64,000 nt of DNA from Mucilaginibacter_A sp965201005 (GTDB lineage Bacteria; Bacteroidota; Bacteroidia; Sphingobacteriales; Sphingobacteriaceae). Positions 60,571 through 64,000 of this stretch are shown piece by piece. The notes below the pieces were generated by a model. It had not been told where the DNA came from and did no database searches. It worked only from the letters and a program-made list of their open reading frames with translations. Both the position numbers and the translations under genes were made by a program. The DNA lies in contig NZ_OZ241747.1 in NCBI RefSeq assembly GCF_965201005.1, positions 2,790,001 to 2,854,000 on the forward strand. Direction: 5' to 3'. Numbering within the stretch: the stretch's first letter is position 1; the number at the start of each line of letters is the position of its first letter.

Positions 60571-62967
60571 CTATTTCCTGACTTCTGCCGATGCTTCTTT
60601 TAGCAGGTTAAAAATCACTTTTTGCATCACCGCATCAATTACTTTATCTGTAAGCGTTTTTTCTTCGTCCTGCAAAACAAAGCTCAGCGCATAAGATTTT
60701 TTCCCTTCGGGGAGTTTATCGCCTATATAAACATCAAAAACATCCACAGCTTTGATCAGTTTACGGTCAGTTTTTAAAGCAATTTGTTTAAGCTGATTAA
60801 AAGTGACCTGCTCATCAACCAGTAAAGATAAATCCCGTTTTACGGCCGGGAACTTGGGCACTTCCTGATAAATAATTTTATTTCTGCCGATCTGCTTCAG
60901 CAATAAACCGAAATTAAAATCAGCATAAAAAACAGTTTGATCCACATCGGTTTTCTTCAGTTCCGATTTGGATACATTTCCGAAACCGACTAAAACTTTA
61001 TTTCCAATCTTATAAACCAGCCCAAAATCCAGTTCTGCCAACGCTGCATCTTCCACCGTAAAATCTTTTATACCGGCTTTGTACAACAAAGTATCTACTG
61101 CTGCTTTTAGCTGGTAAAAACTGACCGGTAACTCTTTTTGGTTCCATTGTCCGGGCTGATCATTTCCGCTTAAAAACAAGGATAAATGATGCTTTTCTTC
61201 AAACTTTCCGGCGTAATGATGATATACTTTTCCAAACTCATACAACTTCAGGTTCTGATTTTTTCTGTTTTGATTATAACTGATCGCTTCCAAACCAGAA
61301 AACAACAGCGTTTGCCGCATCACATCCAAATCCCCGCTTAAAGGGTTTAAAATTTTTACGGCCGTTTCTAAATCATTTGTGTAAGAAGATTTAGTAAGCG
61401 AATTGGCCAATATTTCATTAAACCCATTGGCCGTCAGCAAGTTGGCCAGCATGTTTTGCACAGCATCTCTGTCTGGCCTGGCCGCATTATTTAATGAAGC
61501 CCTGATTTGCGTAGGAATTTCGATGTTGTTATAACCATAAATCCGCAAAATCTCCTCAATCACATCCACTTCACGCGTAACATCAACCCGGTACGGCGGA
61601 ATTTCCAAAGTAAGTCCTTCTTCATTTTCCGCAGTGATTTTAATGTCCAGGACTATTAAAATTGATTTGATTTCTTTGGAAGGAATTGTTTTCCCGATCA
61701 ACCGGTTTACATGTTTGTACAAAATTTGCACGATAAAAGAAGCAACCGGTTTCGGATAAAAATCAGAAATTTCGGAAGAAACTGTTCCGCCAGCCAGTTC
61801 CTGAATCAGCAATGCAGCAAACTTTAAAGCAAAAACAGTTATATTTGGGTCAGTACCGCGTTCAAACCGAAACGAAGCATCCGTTTTTAAACCATGCCGT
61901 TTAGCCGTTTTACGAACAGAAACCGCATCAAAATAAGCACTTTCCAGGAAAAGATTTTTAGTTTGATTGGTTACGCCCGAGTTGATCCCGCCGAAAACAC
62001 CGGCAATCGTCATCGGCTCTTCTGCGTTACAAATCATCAGATCATCCTCAGAAAGTTTGCGTTCCACACCATCAAGTGTTTTAAACAGCGTTCCTTCGGC
62101 ACAGGTTTTTACAACTACTTTATTGCCCTTAATTTTATCGGCATCAAAAGCGTGCATGGGCTGGCCTAAAGAATGCAGCACATAATTGGTTGCATCCACC
62201 ACATTGTTGATTGGCCGTAAACCAATAATGCTTAATTTTTGCTTCAGCCATTCCGGAGATTCTTTTACTTCGATGCCGGAGATTGTTAAGCTTGAATATC
62301 TCGGACAAGCTTTCTCATTCAAAACGCCAACAGCAATCGGCAAAGTCAAATTTTGTGTGCTAAAAGAAGCAACATCCGGCAAGATTATTTGCGTTTTCAA
62401 GTAAGCGGCAAGATCTCGCGCGGTGCCCAAATGCGAAGCTGCATCTGCCCGGTTTGGCGTTAAACCAATTTCATACAGATAATCATCTTCCAGCTTAAAA
62501 TAGGATTTGGCAGGCATCCCGATTTGGGCAGAATCATCCAAAACCATGATCCCTGCATGATCTGTGCCCAAACCGATTTCATCTTCGGCACAAATCATCC
62601 CTTCAGAAACTTCGCCCCTGATTTTTGATTTATTGATTTTAAAAGGCTCGCCCACAGTAGGATAAACTGTAGTTCCAGCGGTTGCCACAACTACTTTTTG
62701 TCCGGCTGCCACGTTTGCCGCACCGCAAACGATCTGCAATTCTTCGCCGCCGGTATCTACTTTGGTGATCCGCAAACGATCGGCATTTGGGTGCTGTGTA
62801 CATTCTTTTACATAACCGATCACCAAGCCTTCCAAACCGCCCGGAAGTGCCAAAACTTTTTCCAATGATTCTACTTCCAGACCGATCCCGGTTAAAATTT
62901 GCGAAATTTCCTCAGGAGTTTGGGTTGTATCTATATATTGTTTCAGCCAGTTGTACGAAATTTTCAT
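60571..62967 (-). CDS. pheT: Phenylalanyl-tRNA synthetase beta subunit
   Basis: 798 aa. N-terminal tRNA-binding OB domain (VIGYVKECTQHPNADRLRIT), the B3/B4 editing region, the B5 domain (LEIPPYRVDVTREVDVIEEI) and C-terminal FDX-ACB (FPAVKRDLSLLVDEQVTFNQ). It pairs with PheS encoded elsewhere. An exact word A (60591-60602) encodes the C-terminal LLKEASAEV, and two near copies (61734-61745 and 62361-62372) encode VASF. Confidence 0.97.
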   Translation of the reverse strand: MKISYNWLKQYIDTTQTPEEISQILTGIGLEVESLEKVLALPGGLEGLVIGYVKECTQHPNADRLRITKVDTGGEELQIVCGAANVAAGQKVVVATAGTTVYPTVGEPFKINKSKIRGEVSEGMICAEDEIGLGTDHAGIMVLDDSAQIGMPAKSYFKLEDDYLYEIGLTPNRADAASHLGTARDLAAYLKTQIILPDVASFSTQNLTLPIAVGVLNEKACPRYSSLTISGIEVKESPEWLKQKLSIIGLRPINNVVDATNYVLHSLGQPMHAFDADKIKGNKVVVKTCAEGTLFKTLDGVERKLSEDDLMICNAEEPMTIAGVFGGINSGVTNQTKNLFLESAYFDAVSVRKTAKRHGLKTDASFRFERGTDPNITVFALKFAALLIQELAGGTVSSEISDFYPKPVASFIVQILYKHVNRLIGKTIPSKEIKSILIVLDIKITAENEEGLTLEIPPYRVDVTREVDVIEEILRIYGYNNIEIPTQIRASLNNAARPDRDAVQNMLANLLTANGFNEILANSLTKSSYTNDLETAVKILNPLSGDLDVMRQTLLFSGLEAISYNQNRKNQNLKLYEFGKVYHHYAGKFEEKHHLSLFLSGNDQPGQWNQKELPVSFYQLKAAVDTLLYKAGIKDFTVEDAALAELDFGLVYKIGNKVLVGFGNVSKSELKKTDVDQTVFYADFNFGLLLKQIGRNKIIYQEVPKFPAVKRDLSLLVDEQVTFNQLKQIALKTDRKLIKAVDVFDVYIGDKLPEGKKSYALSFVLQDEEKTLTDKVIDAVMQKVIFNLLKEASAEVRK

Positions 62968-63294
62968 GCTTGATCAGAAAGAAAAAGCACAAAGATAGGA
63001 AAAGCGGCGAAAGGTAGAGTGGACAACGAAATTAAGGTAGCGGATGAAGACGATCGAATGTGCGTGATAGCATCTTTATCATTTGATCCTTGATTAAAAA
63101 GGTATTTAATTTTAAATGCTTCTTTTATCGCCTAAAACTTGGTGATTTTAAAAGTTTTTTTACCGGCATCAACTATAAAAACAAAAATTCAGGCGATAAA
63201 AGAAGCATGGCAAACTTATCCGCAGAAATTTAAACAGGTTTTAAGTTTTGGGCTTTAATCCTTTTAACTTCCAACCATTTATCTTTTACTTACC
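62968..63294. repeat. pheT-radC gap with inverted word A pair
   Basis: 327 bases. ATGCTTCTTTTATCGCCTAA (core 63116-63127) faces AATTCAGGCGATAAAAGAAG (core 63197-63208); further out on the right is AAATTTAAACAGG (about 63226-63238), the MITE-type end, with a poor left counterpart near 63102. Also contains a TTTTTTTACCGG stretch at about 63156 resembling a degenerate word. No gene seen. Confidence 0.65.
62990..62997 (-). promoter_or_regulatory. Possible -7 promoter element of pheT
   Basis: TATCTTTG on the minus strand, matching TAnnTTTG, 23 bases before the ATG. No well-spaced -33 TTTG is visible, so confidence is modest. Confidence 0.4.
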
Positions 63295-63993
63295 TTACAA
63301 TAAGCCTTCATCTGCAAAACTGAAGTAGTGTTTATCGGTAAAAATAAGATGGTCTGGCACGGCAATATCCAGCATCTGGCCTGCGTTGCGCAATTTTTTG
63401 GTAAGATCGAGATCTGCCTGACTTGGTTTTAAATTACCTGAGGGATGATTGTGGGTAAGAATGACAGCAACTGCATGATGTTCGAGGGCGGTTTGAAAAA
63501 TAATTTTCGGATCAGCAATCGTTCCTGCCTGGCCGCCTTTGCTAATTAAATGACGGGAAAGCACTTTGTTGGCCCGGTTCATCAGGATAATCCAGAATTC
63601 TTCATGGTTTAGATCTGCAAAATAGCGGTGCATTAAATGAAAAATATCTTTACTGCAACCAATTTTTTCTGTTTGTTTATGTTCGGTTTCTTTTCTTCGC
63701 CGACCCAGTTCCAGTGCCGCAATAATAGAAATTGCTTTGGCTTCGCCGATACCTTTAAACTTGGACAGATCATTAACAGAGGCTTTACCCAGACCGTTTA
63801 AATCGCCAGAAAAATGATGTAAAATCCGTTTACTCAAATCCACTGCCGATTCATTCAAACTACCGGAACCAATCAAAATAGCCACTAATTCAGCATCACT
63901 TAAAACACGCCTGCCTTGCAGAAGCAGCTTTTCGCGTGGCCGGTCTTCTTCTGCCCAAGATTTGATATTTATTTTCGATTCGTAATTTTCCAT
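63295..63993 (-). CDS. radC: RadC-family JAB-domain protein
   Basis: 232 aa. An N-terminal helix-hairpin-helix region (LSDAELVAILIGSGSLNESA, FKGIGEAKAISIIAALELGR) precedes a JAMM metalloprotease-like domain with HNHPSGNLKPSQAD (His, His, Ser, Asp) and an upstream Glu in EEFWIILMN. Despite the name, a repair role is unproven; many are linked to mobile DNA. Complete, starting 7 bases from the window end. Confidence 0.93.
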   Translation of the reverse strand: MENYESKINIKSWAEEDRPREKLLLQGRRVLSDAELVAILIGSGSLNESAVDLSKRILHHFSGDLNGLGKASVNDLSKFKGIGEAKAISIIAALELGRRRKETEHKQTEKIGCSKDIFHLMHRYFADLNHEEFWIILMNRANKVLSRHLISKGGQAGTIADPKIIFQTALEHHAVAVILTHNHPSGNLKPSQADLDLTKKLRNAGQMLDIAVPDHLIFTDKHYFSFADEGLL

Positions 63994-64000
63994 CAGCTAA

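Overview
The window comes from a Bacteroidota genome, most likely family Sphingobacteriaceae (Pedobacter/Mucilaginibacter-like). This rests on the SusC/SusD pair, the glycoside hydrolases, the gene order rpoC-rpoB-rplL-rplJ-rplA-rplK-nusG-secE-tRNA-Trp-tuf-tRNAs, TAnnTTTG-type promoter elements and near absence of strong Shine-Dalgarno sequences. It is inference from content; no 16S gene is present.

Region 1 (1-13.3 kb, + strand) is a catabolic cluster: SusC/SusD, RidA, a SelA-like PLP enzyme, a cog3964-type amidohydrolase, an RraA-like aldolase, an SBF symporter, a sugar dehydrogenase with a C-terminal cytochrome c, and an SMP-30 lactonase. Every enzyme carries an export signal. Read together they could run a non-phosphorylated amino-sugar-acid pathway outside the cytoplasm (oxidise, open lactone, deacylate, deaminate, hydrolyse imine, cleave), with the symporter importing the keto acid. 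This is the main functional hypothesis of the window.

Region 2 (13.3-39.6 kb) is mixed: an ECF sigma/anti-sigma operon, MgtC, selD-mnmH, a GH78 rhamnosidase, a HAD phosphatase, glutamine cyclotransferase, a DUF559 nuclease gene inside perfect 34-bp inverted repeats, yraN-dnaG (primase lacking its zinc ligands), DoxX, a GT4 glycosyltransferase, GH15, EamA, a two-component system with a PepSY-like protein, a broken IS5-type element, GH9, a cupin and glf.

Region 3 (39.6-64 kb) is core: rpoC, rpoB, ribosomal proteins, nusG, secE, tuf, five tRNAs, hpf, a Xer-type recombinase, rpsU, a ComEA-like HhH protein, a PlsC-GNAT fusion, an Mpo1-like protein, rny, a candidate 6S RNA, zapA, pheT and radC.

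Over all this lies a dense family of short words. Word A is ATGCTTCTTTTA (31 exact copies by eye, mostly intergenic, often as inverted pairs). Word B is ATRCTGTTTTTA (21 exact copies, mostly inside genes). They share a flank (YCRGYNTAAAATTT) and behave like the DNA-uptake words of Neisseria/Pasteurellaceae. Some A pairs sit inside 120-160 bp MITE-like repeats ending in CCTGTTTAAAT.
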